This document shows, in pieces, positions 25,893 through 35,153 of a DNA stretch of 51,175 bases; position 1 is the stretch's first letter, and each line of letters opens with the position of its first letter. This stretch comes from Candidatus Zhuqueibacterota bacterium (GTDB lineage: Bacteria; Zhuqueibacterota; Zhuqueibacteria; Oceanimicrobiales; Oceanimicrobiaceae). The position numbers were made by a program, and so were the translations under genes. A model generated the notes under the pieces. The model worked only from the letters and a program-made list of their open reading frames with translations, did no database searches and was not told the origin of the DNA. Where the stretch lies: contig JAJDAG010000128.1 of the NCBI GenBank assembly GCA_029262005.1, forward strand, positions 1 to 51,175, written 5' to 3'.

Positions 25893-27284
25893 TTACTGCG
25901 AAGCGGTTTCCCGCAAAAACATGGCTCTGACTTTGCCATATTCCGCATATGCCTCCCACTTCTTTCGCATCTCACGCTTTTCAGCACGTTTCTTCAACTT
26001 TAGGATGGAGGCGCTCACACGATTGAATTCTTCTCGTTCTTGCAGAATATCGTGAATCATCTGGCCCCGGGTTCGATCAAGAAAGTCAGGTTCTTCCACA
26101 AATTGAGAAACGCGCCCCGCGCCTCCAAGAGGAATTGTGGTGACCAATTTCGTTTCCAGAGCCAACAGATCTACCTGCAGGGTCACAAGCCGCTCTTCCT
26201 GCTCACGCAAGACGACCCGGGTGCTTTCAACCAAGTCAGTTGAGCCGCCATTTCCAGACGATTGAATGACTCGACTAAATTCGCTGACGGCAAAATCATA
26301 GTAACCAAGCTTCAGATAGCACTGAGCCCGCAAAAAAAAAGCCTCTTCAATATTATAGTAATCCTCAAATTTATCACAAAGCTCATTAAGCGCCACCAGC
26401 GCACCCTGGTAGTCTTCCAACTTGAGCAAGGCCCAGGCGCGTGTTAACAAAACTTCAGGATAATCGTGAAAATCAGGAAGGATGCCGGCCAATTCCTTAA
26501 CAGCCTCTTCGTAGTCTGATAGTTCAAAATAGACATAAGCCAGGGTCAAATGTGCCGAGGCCAAAATTGCCCTGCGTTCCGGATTGCCGGATGACAACCG
26601 GGGAATTTTGCTTAAGTCAGCGACCGCCTCCCTAACATTTTTTTTTTTCAAATGAGCCAATCCCGAAGTATAAAGCGCGAAAGGATAAAACCTGGATTTC
26701 TTTTTTATGTGAGGCAAAAGGTTCTGAACCAGATTGTACCGTTGCATATTAAAATAAGTCTGCTCAGCATAATATCGCGACTCATAAATCCCATCATGCT
26801 GGGTGTAATGTGACTCGAGAGCTTTGTAGAACTTCAGGCTCTGCTGAAATTCTCCCTTCTGGTAAGCCACTTTTTGCAACCCCAGAATGGATTCAGCGAC
26901 CAGCCCGTTCTTAGTGACCGACCGCAGCAAATAGCGATACATACGATTGGCGCCGTCATACATTTCCATATCGTAAAGACAGGTTGCCAGCAGGAAAACA
27001 ACATCCTCCAACCTGGAATAACCCGGATAGAAATCCAAAATCAAAATCAGGTCGACAGAAGCCTGCCAATAGTTGATGCGTTGATAGTTTTCCCTGGCCT
27101 GATTGTAAAGTTTTGCTGCTGCTTTTTCAGCTGCTTTTTGCTGCTTTTCTTCTTCCTGTTTGGCCAGTTCGTCAATGGATTGTCGAGCGAGTGATTCAGG
27201 ATTTGCAAGGAGGGTGCCGCCAAATAAAATAGACCCTCCCAAAAGGATAGCCAGGCACCAATATTTGATTCCGTTTGATAACAT
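25893..27284 (-). CDS. Periplasmic TPR protein with terminal coiled coil
   Basis: The 463-residue product has a signal peptide ending near TLLAN. A charged coiled-coil stretch (KQEEEKQQKAAEKAAAKLYN) follows. Then there are roughly eight TPR repeats, and the C-terminal part has a helical region with many Glu/Lys residues. It is the second TPR protein of the cluster and lies five bases from the beta-barrel gene, so co-translation is likely. A scaffold role between the barrel and the motor is inferred; no catalytic motif is seen. Confidence 0.82.
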   Translation of the reverse strand: MLSNGIKYWCLAILLGGSILFGGTLLANPESLARQSIDELAKQEEEKQQKAAEKAAAKLYNQARENYQRINYWQASVDLILILDFYPGYSRLEDVVFLLATCLYDMEMYDGANRMYRYLLRSVTKNGLVAESILGLQKVAYQKGEFQQSLKFYKALESHYTQHDGIYESRYYAEQTYFNMQRYNLVQNLLPHIKKKSRFYPFALYTSGLAHLKKKNVREAVADLSKIPRLSSGNPERRAILASAHLTLAYVYFELSDYEEAVKELAGILPDFHDYPEVLLTRAWALLKLEDYQGALVALNELCDKFEDYYNIEEAFFLRAQCYLKLGYYDFAVSEFSRVIQSSGNGGSTDLVESTRVVLREQEERLVTLQVDLLALETKLVTTIPLGGAGRVSQFVEEPDFLDRTRGQMIHDILQEREEFNRVSASILKLKKRAEKREMRKKWEAYAEYGKVRAMFLRETASQ

Positions 27285-27289
27285 CAGGT

Positions 27290-28300
27290 TTATTTTTCTT
27301 TCTTCACTGTGCCGGTTTCTAATTCATCGAGTATTTCATCGAGCTCACTACCAACATTTTCTCGTCGAGTACGCAGTTGTTCAATGGACCTATCCGACCT
27401 TTTTTCCCGTCGATGATTCTGCGCTCTGAGATTTCCCCAGACCCGCTTCGTTACGAAGTGATAAGTCAGCCCGGCAAAAACTTTCCAATCGGCGTACTCG
27501 TGAACAGGGCCAACACGACCACCGGGCATTCGACTCAAACCAAAGTCTGCACCAAGATCGAGCAGCAAATGAAATGGAGCCTTGAACTTGAAGCCATGCG
27601 TCAGGCGCATGGAATTGTTGCGAAAACCAAGTCCCTGCTGCTTGATGAAGACTTCTCCGGTATATTCGGTATAAAAAATGATGGCTCGGGCAGCAACCTT
27701 GAAGCCGAGCCCAAAGAGTAGTTGGTCGGTACTTTCCTGTGTTAGAAAAGTTCCAATATTGTGATCAAAGTAACCAACGTTGGCGCTGAGTTGAAGCGGC
27801 ACCTGTCCAGGCACGTCGAAAGTTGTCAGAAATTTCGCACCCCAAGCGACCTTGCCCGATGAGAAGGGTTCAAAGGGAACATTGCTGTATTGGGTGGTCG
27901 GCAGTCGCAATAAAGCCTGCCCACCCGTGTGAAATCTTCTGCCAGACAAGGGCCAATGCCACTTAATGCTCAACTCGGAATGCCCCGGAGGCGCATAACT
28001 GTGACGCTGATCATCCTGATAAGCACGGATTAGTGCCGCTACTTCCACCCGGTCACTCAGGCCATACGTCAAGCCTACATGCCAGGTATGGTCATGCACC
28101 AGACCTGACGCTTGTTTCTTGAGAAAGGTGGTGAAAAAAGAACTGACTAAGAAAGAGCCGCGCTGAATTGTCTGGGCCGATTGAACCCGCAGCATACCAC
28201 GGCCGCCGGCAAGCGTTGTCTGCGCAACAACGACACCATTGCGAAACAAGAGGAGCAGAGCAAGAAGAGGAATAATCAGAAGTATTCTAACCCTGACCAT
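27290..28300 (-). CDS. Outer-membrane beta-barrel protein, first gene of the envelope cluster
   Basis: The 336-residue protein starts with a signal peptide ending near VVAQ. Amphipathic strands rich in Gly and aromatics follow (HTWHVGLTYGLSDRVEVAAL, ADWKVFAGLTYHFV), consistent with a barrel of about twelve or more strands. A basic/acidic tail with REKRSDRSIEQL and the EILDELE coil follows, likely periplasmic. The ATG at 28300 is preferred over an upstream start because it begins the signal peptide. No ribosome binding site is clear. It is the first gene in transcription order and probably marks the outer-membrane end of the ExbBD/TPR machine. Confidence 0.78.
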   Translation of the reverse strand: MVRVRILLIIPLLALLLLFRNGVVVAQTTLAGGRGMLRVQSAQTIQRGSFLVSSFFTTFLKKQASGLVHDHTWHVGLTYGLSDRVEVAALIRAYQDDQRHSYAPPGHSELSIKWHWPLSGRRFHTGGQALLRLPTTQYSNVPFEPFSSGKVAWGAKFLTTFDVPGQVPLQLSANVGYFDHNIGTFLTQESTDQLLFGLGFKVAARAIIFYTEYTGEVFIKQQGLGFRNNSMRLTHGFKFKAPFHLLLDLGADFGLSRMPGGRVGPVHEYADWKVFAGLTYHFVTKRVWGNLRAQNHRREKRSDRSIEQLRTRRENVGSELDEILDELETGTVKKEK

Positions 28301-28746
28301 TTGGTTGATTGACACTATATATTTTTTACCTGGACAAAAATCGAAATCTGCAGTCGCAAACATTCAGACTTTCACCCTATCTAAGATATTAGCAAATTTA
28401 TTATTTACGAGCGTGAATTGCAAGTGGTTTCCGGTATCCACCCCATGATAACGCCAAGGCAAATAACCTGTATCAACTAGCGTGCCAGCCCGAGTCTGTC
28501 CAATGCAGCCCAAATATAGGATAAAAAAGTGGTACTCAGCCTCAAAAGGAAAACGCAGCCTTAAAAGCAGCTATAATGTAATTACAAAAATGTACTCACA
28601 CGCTATGACCCGCATCATTTTGATACACAAGGGGTGTGTAAAAAGGTAACGTTTTCTATTATTTGATGTGGAAGCCACAAATCAAGCGGTCTAATTCAGA
28701 GACACTGATAAAAGCGATCACTGACAACTCACAGCCGCAAAACGGG
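28301..28746. other. Spacer with an imperfect long-range inverted repeat
   Basis: No gene is supported. GGTGTGTAAAAAGG (about 28630) is nearly complementary to CCTTTTTTTACACACC (about 28760, at the 3' end of the PAP2 gene), differing by two bases in the A-tract. It could be a terminator remnant or coincidence. Promoters for the envelope cluster must lie near 28300-28450, but no convincing -35/-10 pair was identified. Confidence 0.4.
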
Positions 28747-29637
28747 CTATATTTCACGTCCTTTTTTTACACACCAATTTTCAATCGCACGCAATGGCGG
28801 ATAGAGCAAGAAGGCAAGAAGCACCCCTGTGATCGCATCGGCCACGTAGTGGTACTGCAAATACACAGTGGAGACTGTTAATGCCAGAACCACGGGCAGC
28901 ACGATCCAACCGAGCCATCTGCGCAAACGAAACAAAAAAAAGAGCATGATGAAAACCGCCGCAACGTGCGAACTGGGGAAAGCGTTTCCAGCGATGGATG
29001 CTGCGCCTTGAATGCTAAGCACCATGTTGTCAAAAAAACCGGCCGCCTCCCGTGGCAGGTGCAAATGCGCCAACGTTTGTTGTGGACCGCGTGCCGGCAG
29101 AAAAAAATAAAATAGATAGCACGCGTACATGGTCGAGGCCAGGTGAAAAGAAAAGGACCGGAGCAAGCCCCACTCTTTACGAATCAAGATTGCCACGGCG
29201 GTAAGTGGGAAGATTAGATAATAAGCCCAATAGGAAAACGCCATCAGCTCCGTCAACCAGGGGCGATAGTATTGCTGCACAAGCACGGTAGGATACCCCC
29301 CAGCCAGCGCATGATCCCAAGCCAGCAAATGCGTTTCAAACCAAAATGCAGCCAACGCAGTAAGGAGCAGGCTGACCTCCTTAAACGTGAACGTAAACAA
29401 AACCAGTGGGTAGAGCTCCCGAAACAAACGGATGATGGTGTTTCCTGACTTTTCGGCAAACTTGATGTAAGCCACCACAGCAGCCAGAGTAACGAAATGG
29501 GTCAGAACGTAAACATGCCAATTTGCTATTCGGTCATGAAACCAGATAACCAACAGCGTGACGAAACAAAAATAAATAAATGTAGAGATGTCCAGCAAAC
29601 GAAACTGGCGCGGAGAACAGTCGCCGGTTAACACCAA
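28747..29637 (-). CDS. PAP2-family membrane phosphatase
   Basis: The 296-residue integral membrane protein has six or so predicted helices and the PAP2 signature in parts: LPARGP (motif 1 side), NAFPSSHVAA (motif 2, PSxH) and YLQYHYVADA (motif 3, HxxxD). Such enzymes dephosphorylate lipid phosphates such as undecaprenyl pyrophosphate or phosphatidic acid at the outer face of the inner membrane. It may start at TTG 29637 or GTG 29634, both preceded by an AGAGGA ribosome binding site. It follows the small unknown gene at 29640 by a few bases and is probably co-transcribed. Confidence 0.85.
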   Translation of the reverse strand: MVLTGDCSPRQFRLLDISTFIYFCFVTLLVIWFHDRIANWHVYVLTHFVTLAAVVAYIKFAEKSGNTIIRLFRELYPLVLFTFTFKEVSLLLTALAAFWFETHLLAWDHALAGGYPTVLVQQYYRPWLTELMAFSYWAYYLIFPLTAVAILIRKEWGLLRSFSFHLASTMYACYLFYFFLPARGPQQTLAHLHLPREAAGFFDNMVLSIQGAASIAGNAFPSSHVAAVFIMLFFLFRLRRWLGWIVLPVVLALTVSTVYLQYHYVADAITGVLLAFLLYPPLRAIENWCVKKGREI

Positions 29638-29639
29638 AT

Positions 29640-30044
29640 CTAATCCTCTTTACCCCTTTCGAATCTTTCAAAACACTGATAGCCGAATTTCTGCACAGCG
29701 CCTATTTGATCCGGCATACCGTACCAGGAAATCATGTTCTCCTGCTGGGCCTTCCAGTGACAGTCCCAATTGAATTCGATCGCCTTGCTGCCTGGCTCAA
29801 AGACGAGACTGCCCTGATATGCAGAACAAGACGAAAGGGCGACAATACGAACCGAAGAAATTTTTTCATCAGGGCAGACCTCAAGCAGTTTCATCAGAAC
29901 ACGCTGTACTTTAATGCGTGGAGAACCATCTGAAAAGCGAATCAACTCAGAATCAAGACCCTCAATGAATGTTCTTATGGCCGCTGTAAATTCCTTGGTT
30001 GCAGCGCTGTGAGCAATCAGTTCTGCAAATTTTTTATCCATCAT
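29640..30044 (-). CDS. Hypothetical soluble protein upstream of the PAP2 gene
   Basis: I do not recognise this 134-residue protein. It has a helical start (FAELIAHSAATKEF) and a mixed alpha/beta body with SSVRIVALSSCSAYQGSL and IEFNWDCHWK; two cysteines may be structural. A longer frame extends upstream to 30371, but that part reads like shadow sequence, overlaps the divergent metH leader and lacks a ribosome binding site, so the methionine pair at 30044/30041 is taken as the start. It ends two bases before the PAP2 gene. No function is proposed. Confidence 0.6.
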   Translation of the reverse strand: MMDKKFAELIAHSAATKEFTAAIRTFIEGLDSELIRFSDGSPRIKVQRVLMKLLEVCPDEKISSVRIVALSSCSAYQGSLVFEPGSKAIEFNWDCHWKAQQENMISWYGMPDQIGAVQKFGYQCFERFERGKED

Positions 30045-30303
30045 TGTCAAATCCAGGTGCTGTTTTTGTTTATCAGCCAGATATATAAGCATATTTATGG
30101 ACAAAGCAAAGTTGATTTTGCTGAATACCTTTCTGCATGAACAAATTGTCGAAAAACACCATTCTTCTTGAATAAATGGACTTTTCTTACTATTTTCAGG
30201 TTTACATTTTTTGAAAAAGCAAGCAATAGGCTGTAAGAATATATTCAACACCCAAAATACAACGCCAAGGTGTGGCACCACTTCAACGGAGAAAAACGGC
30301 GCA

Positions 30304-33300
30304 ATGAATACAACGCTTAAAATATTAAATGAAATTCTGACTAAACGTATCATTGTTCTCGATGGCGCCATGGGAACAATGATTCAGAATCAGAACCTGA
30401 ACGAAGAAGATTTTCGCGGTGAACAGTTCAAAGAACATGCGCACCCGCTCAAAGGTGACAATGACCTGCTATCGATTACGCAGCCTGAGATTATCAAGGG
30501 CATCCATCGTGACTTCCTTAAAGCGGGTGCCGACATTATTGAGACGAATACCTTCAACGCAACGGCGCTCTCACAGGCGGACTATCATCTGCAAGATCAG
30601 GTTTATAACATCAATTACGCCTCGGCCAAAATCGCTAAAGAGGCCACTCAAGAATTCACACGACAAAATCCGGAGAAACCACGATTTGTTTGCGGAGCTC
30701 TGGGGCCAACCAGCAAGACCCTCTCCATGTCTCCCGATATCAACAATCCGGGCTATCGCGCCGTGTCATTTCAGGAAATGGCAAACTCCTACACCGAACA
30801 AACCCGCGGCCTAGTTGACGGCGGTGTAGACATTTTGATGGTTGAAACCATCTTCGACACTTTGAACGCCAAAGCGGCTCTATTTGCCATTCAGGAATTT
30901 TTCGTCCAAAGCGGCAAACGTCTACCGGTGATGATTTCAGGAACCGTTGTCGATGCCAGTGGCAGGACGCTTTCCGGGCAAACCACAGAAGCATTTTGGA
31001 CTTCAGTCTCACATATAAAAGAATTGCTCAGCGTTGGACTCAATTGCGCCCTCGGCTCGGAGCAGATGCGACCTTTCATCGAAATTCTGGCCAAAATTAC
31101 ACCTTGCCCGGTCAGCCTTTACCCCAATGCCGGATTGCCAAATGAATTCGGCAGCTACGATGAAACGCCTGAAATAATGGCCGCCACACTTAAAGAATAT
31201 GTTGACAGTGGTTTCCTAAATATGGTTGGCGGTTGCTGTGGCACAACCCCGGAACACATCAAAGCAATTGCAGAAATGGCAGCTGGGAAACAACCGCGCA
31301 AAGCGCCTGTAATCAAACCGTATCTACGACTGAGCGGTCTTGAACCTGTGGTGGTGACGCCCGATACCAACTTTGTTAATATCGGCGAACGCACAAATGT
31401 TTCCGGTTCGCGAAAATTTGCCCGGCTCATCATGGAAGACGATTATGAAGCGGCGTTATCAGTGGCCTGGCAACAGGTGGAAAACGGTGCACAAATTATC
31501 GACATCAATATGGACGAAGGCATGCTTGACTCCGAAGCAGCCATGGTAACATTTCTTAACCTGCTTGGTGCTGAGCCGGAAATTGCACGCGTACCCATCA
31601 TGCTTGACTCGTCCAAATGGTCGGTCATCGAGGCAGGGCTGCGCTGCATGCAGGGCAAGGGAATTGTCAACTCCATCAGTTTGAAGGAAGGAGAGGAAGT
31701 ATTCAAGGAGCATGCGCGAAAAGTCCTCGAATACGGCGCTGCCGTTATTGTGATGGCATTTGACGAAAAAGGCCAGGCTGACTCTTTTGAACGCCGTGTT
31801 GAAGTCTGCACCCGCGCTTACCGGCTATTAACCGAAGACATCGGATTTGCTCCACAAGATATTATTTTTGATCCAAATATATTGACAGTTGCCACAGGCA
31901 TTGAGGAGCATAACAATTATGCTGTAGATTTCATCAGAACAACGCGGTGGATAAAAGAAAATTTACCCATGGCGCAGGTTAGTGGCGGCATAAGCAACAT
32001 TTCATTTTCATTCCGGGGAAACAACCCGGTGCGCGAAGCCATGCATTCGGCATTTCTCTACCACGCCATCCAGGCAGGGTTGGATATGGGGATTGTCAAC
32101 GCCGGCCAACTGGAAATTTACGAAGAAATTCCCAAAGATTTACTCGAACTGGTCGAGGATGTTTTGCTTAACCGACGTCCGGACGCCACAGAACGCCTTG
32201 TGGATTTCGCTGCAACGGTCAAAACCGACGACAGCACAGAAAGCAAGAAAGAAGCATGGCGTGAAACCAGCATCGAAGAACGTTTAAAGCACGCCCTTGT
32301 CAAAGGCGTGGTGGACTACGTTGTGGAAGACACCGAAGAAGCCCGTAAAAAATATGGCCACCCCCTGGATGTTGTTGAGGGGCCGCTGATGGCCGGAATG
32401 AGCGTGGTGGGTGACTTATTTGGTGCGGGTAAAATGTTTCTACCTCAGGTCGTGAAGAGCGCCCGGGTAATGAAAAAGGCAGTCGCTTATCTCGTACCAT
32501 TTATCGAAGAAGAAAAGGCAAAAAACAACACAACCAGAGCCCGCGTCAAAGTCCTGCTCGCAACCGTAAAAGGCGATGTGCACGACATCGGAAAAAATAT
32601 TGTTGCTGTTGTCTTGGCTTGCAATAATTTTGAGATCATTGACATGGGCGTAATGGTCCCGTGTGAACAAATTCTGAAAAAAGCCAAAGAAGAAAATGTA
32701 GACATCATCGGCCTGAGTGGTCTTATCACCCCCTCACTGGATGAAATGGTGCACATTGCCAGTGAAATGCAGCGGCTCGATTTCAGCACACCTTTGCTCA
32801 TTGGCGGCGCCACAACTTCGCGTGTGCACACAGCCGTCAAGGTTGAACCCAATTATACCGGCCCGACCATGCATGTGCTGGATGCATCCCGCAGTGCAAC
32901 AGTGGTCAGTCAACTCACAACAGCAGCGCAGAAGAAAACATTTGTTGAGAGTGTCCGGACTGAATACAAACAGCTTCGCGCTGCACATGACCAAAAAAGG
33001 CAATCCAAGTCATTTCTTACGCTCGAAGATGCGAGAAAAAACCGGATACCAATCGACTGGGAACAAGCAATAATCCAGGCGCCGAGAAACCAGAAAACAG
33101 TCGTTTTTGATGATTTTCCGCTGGAAGAAATTCGCGCGCACATCGATTGGACACCGCTTTTCAGCACTTGGGAATTACAAGGTAAGTACCCGGCCATCAT
33201 GCAGGACCGGGCAGTGGGCGAAGAAGCAAAACGCCTTTATGATGATGCCAACAAATTACTGGATAAAATTATTGCTGAAAGGCTGTTGACCGCAAAAGGC

Positions 33301-33993
33301 ATTGCCGCGGTTTTTCCAGCCAATTCTGTGGGAGATGATATTGAAATCTACGCAGATGAAAGTCGAGAGCGCGTTAAAGCAACAATTCACACATTGAGAC
33401 AGCAAACGAAAAAGACAGGCGGGAACCCGAACCAGGCGTTGGCCGATTTTATCGCGCCAAAAGAATCAGGTTTTGCAGACTATCTTGGTGCTTTTGCAGT
33501 CACTGCCGGCATCGGTATTGAAGCGCTGGTAGAAAAATACGAACGCGAGCACGACGACTACAACAGCATTATGACAAAAGCGCTGGCAGACAGGCTGGCC
33601 GAAGCCTTTGCCGAATTGCTACACCAAAAGGTCCGCACAAAACAATGGGGCTACGCCGAAAACGAAATGCTGAGCAACGAAGCGCTTCTCAAAGAGCGAT
33701 TTGTTGGTATTCGCCCGGCGCCAGGTTATCCGGCCTGCCCGGATCACAGCGAAAAACAAACACTTTTCCAACTCTTGAACGTGGAGAAAAATACGGGTAT
33801 TTCTTTAACAGAGACCTTTGCCATGTTGCCTGCTGCCTCTGTTTCCGGTTTTTATTTTGCGAATTCAAATGCAAAATATTTCAGCGTTGGTAAGATAGGA
33901 AAAGATCAGATAGAAGATTACAGCATACGCAAAGGTATTTCTGTAAGCGAAACTGAAAAGTGGCTACGCCCAAACCTGAATTATGAAGCATGA
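30304..33993 (+). CDS. metH: Cobalamin-dependent methionine synthase
   Basis: The 1229-residue protein carries all four MetH modules. The homocysteine domain has DGAMGTM near residue 20 and zinc cysteines in GLNCALGS and GGCCGTT, near 245 and 309. The folate domain has [15 protein letters not shown] near 357. The B12 domain has DVHDIGKN near 757 and GGATTSR near 835. The reactivation domain has [12 protein letters not shown] near 1137 and binds S-adenosylmethionine. It transfers the methyl group from methyl-tetrahydrofolate to homocysteine. The ATG at 30304 is chosen (GGAG 12 bases upstream). No cobalamin or SAM riboswitch could be recognised in the leader. The organism therefore needs cobalamin. 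Confidence 0.96.
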   Translation: MNTTLKILNEILTKRIIVLDGAMGTMIQNQNLNEEDFRGEQFKEHAHPLKGDNDLLSITQPEIIKGIHRDFLKAGADIIETNTFNATALSQADYHLQDQVYNINYASAKIAKEATQEFTRQNPEKPRFVCGALGPTSKTLSMSPDINNPGYRAVSFQEMANSYTEQTRGLVDGGVDILMVETIFDTLNAKAALFAIQEFFVQSGKRLPVMISGTVVDASGRTLSGQTTEAFWTSVSHIKELLSVGLNCALGSEQMRPFIEILAKITPCPVSLYPNAGLPNEFGSYDETPEIMAATLKEYVDSGFLNMVGGCCGTTPEHIKAIAEMAAGKQPRKAPVIKPYLRLSGLEPVVVTPDTNFVNIGERTNVSGSRKFARLIMEDDYEAALSVAWQQVENGAQIIDINMDEGMLDSEAAMVTFLNLLGAEPEIARVPIMLDSSKWSVIEAGLRCMQGKGIVNSISLKEGEEVFKEHARKVLEYGAAVIVMAFDEKGQADSFERRVEVCTRAYRLLTEDIGFAPQDIIFDPNILTVATGIEEHNNYAVDFIRTTRWIKENLPMAQVSGGISNISFSFRGNNPVREAMHSAFLYHAIQAGLDMGIVNAGQLEIYEEIPKDLLELVEDVLLNRRPDATERLVDFAATVKTDDSTESKKEAWRETSIEERLKHALVKGVVDYVVEDTEEARKKYGHPLDVVEGPLMAGMSVVGDLFGAGKMFLPQVVKSARVMKKAVAYLVPFIEEEKAKNNTTRARVKVLLATVKGDVHDIGKNIVAVVLACNNFEIIDMGVMVPCEQILKKAKEENVDIIGLSGLITPSLDEMVHIASEMQRLDFSTPLLIGGATTSRVHTAVKVEPNYTGPTMHVLDASRSATVVSQLTTAAQKKTFVESVRTEYKQLRAAHDQKRQSKSFLTLEDARKNRIPIDWEQAIIQAPRNQKTVVFDDFPLEEIRAHIDWTPLFSTWELQGKYPAIMQDRAVGEEAKRLYDDANKLLDKIIAERLLTAKGIAAVFPANSVGDDIEIYADESRERVKATIHTLRQQTKKTGGNPNQALADFIAPKESGFADYLGAFAVTAGIGIEALVEKYEREHDDYNSIMTKALADRLAEAFAELLHQKVRTKQWGYAENEMLSNEALLKERFVGIRPAPGYPACPDHSEKQTLFQLLNVEKNTGISLTETFAMLPAASVSGFYFANSNAKYFSVGKIGKDQIEDYSIRKGISVSETEKWLRPNLNYEA

Positions 33994-34346
33994 AAACAAC
34001 CATGTGAGTCCAAACAAAGCGCAGCACATATTTAAAACGCAGGCGTCATTCAATCACCGGCAGCGCACCCTCTTTGCGCCTGCAATATTTTGGGCAGCCA
34101 ACATTTTGACTATCTATTCTCCCGGAACAGACAACCCTGCTAACTCCCGGATAATTTTCAAGCCACTTGCCCCGCACTCCTTTTTGTTTGCATATTAGTT
34201 AGTGGTTACATATATTTTTAGCAAATAACCGCGCAACCTGACATCCCGGCATAAAGGCAAATTATTCGAGATTCACACTTGGTAGTGAATCCCCAAAACA
34301 CTTCTTATGCCGGGGGAAAGCTGCGTAGGCGAGCTGAAACAAACCC
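33994..34346. other. metH downstream spacer with a small hairpin
   Basis: No gene is supported. GATTCAC (34270-34276) pairs with GTGAATC (34285-34291), a 7-bp stem with an eight-base loop and no T-tract behind it. A minus-strand frame of 77 codons across this hairpin (34262-34495) overlaps the likelier plus-strand membrane gene and is not believed. Confidence 0.4.
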
Positions 34347-34724
34347 GTGGTGAGTGCTATCTGGTCACTAATCAAAGCAATAATCGCGAGAATCACACCG
34401 CTAATCGCTGCCATGGGATTTGCCATGTTGTGCGCTTCGTGGGTTATTGCTCGAAGGTTTCCCGTCGAATTTTCCTGGTTGGCGAGAAAGGCCATCGTTG
34501 TCCTTATGGTGCTCTCTCTCTATTATGTCAGGGATATTCCAAATTACATTTATGGTGGATTTAAACAAGCATCACTTGACACATATTTAGTCGCAAGTGT
34601 TGGTGAAAGCCCGCTCTGGCTTGAGGGCGTTACATCCGGGGTGTGGATTTTCATTCACGGCGGCATTGTTCTCGTCGCAGTCTTGATGGAGCTTAAATCT
34701 CTAAAAATGTTTGGGGATGAATAG
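34347..34724 (+). CDS. Small membrane protein, unknown
   Basis: The 125-residue frame encodes three hydrophobic stretches (about residues 5-34, 47-62 and 97-112) with positively charged loops (ARRFPVEF, LARKA) that suggest an integral inner-membrane protein. The start is GTG at 34347 or 34350; neither has a clear ribosome binding site, so it may be a relic or weakly expressed. It is unrelated in sequence to the neighbours and I recognise no family. Confidence 0.42.
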   Translation: MVSAIWSLIKAIIARITPLIAAMGFAMLCASWVIARRFPVEFSWLARKAIVVLMVLSLYYVRDIPNYIYGGFKQASLDTYLVASVGESPLWLEGVTSGVWIFIHGGIVLVAVLMELKSLKMFGDE

Positions 34725-34794
34725 CTATTTGCGGGGGTAGAACAAACTCAGGTCCACGGCCTTACCCTAATTTCTTCTATCGAATTCTTCCGAA

Positions 34795-35031
34795 TTACGT
34801 TAACAAGTCTTCAACTTCGCGCAGCGGCTCCCAACCTGAAGCAACCGCACCGCTTTCCGTGTTATAATTCACCGGATTTTCATGACGCAATATGTTGCCC
34901 AACGCATCGAATTCTGTGGACGATTTGACTTTTATCTTGTACTCAGTCCCATCCTCAAGCACCACTTTGATAATGCCTTTATGCTTGCTCGAATTCCACA
35001 GTAGAGCGTATGCCTCTACACGCTTCCACAT
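34795..35031 (-). CDS. Hypothetical small protein upstream-adjacent to selB
   Basis: The product is 78 residues, mostly beta-like, with IIKVVLEDGTEYKIKVKSST that could form a small barrel. I recognise no family. The ATG at 35031 has AAGGAG about 13 bases upstream, while the GTG at 35073 would add 14 residues without a good site. It lies 122 bases downstream of selB on the same strand; a shared transcript is possible. Confidence 0.5.
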   Translation of the reverse strand: MWKRVEAYALLWNSSKHKGIIKVVLEDGTEYKIKVKSSTEFDALGNILRHENPVNYNTESGAVASGWEPLREVEDLLT

Positions 35032-35153
35032 ATCTCCAGGCTCTCCTTTCTGCAGATAACAAATTCTTTTCACTGGACAAAACTACAAGCACCACAAACA
35101 AATTGCGCAAATTCAATAGGTGCAGAGTTTTACAGAACGCAACAAATCCAATT

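Noticed and set aside
30211-30303. Upstream start for metH
   Set aside because: The added residues do not resemble MetH; the family start aligns with ATG 30304, which has a GGAG site.
30045-30303. Cobalamin or SAM riboswitch ahead of metH
   Set aside because: None of the conserved core elements could be found in the short leader.
29640-30371. Longer 243-residue version of the unknown gene before PAP2
   Set aside because: The added N-terminal part overlaps the metH leader and reads like shadow sequence; the internal methionine pair fits better.
34262-34495. 77-codon minus-strand frame
   Set aside because: It overlaps the likelier membrane gene at 34347 and crosses a hairpin; no ribosome binding site.
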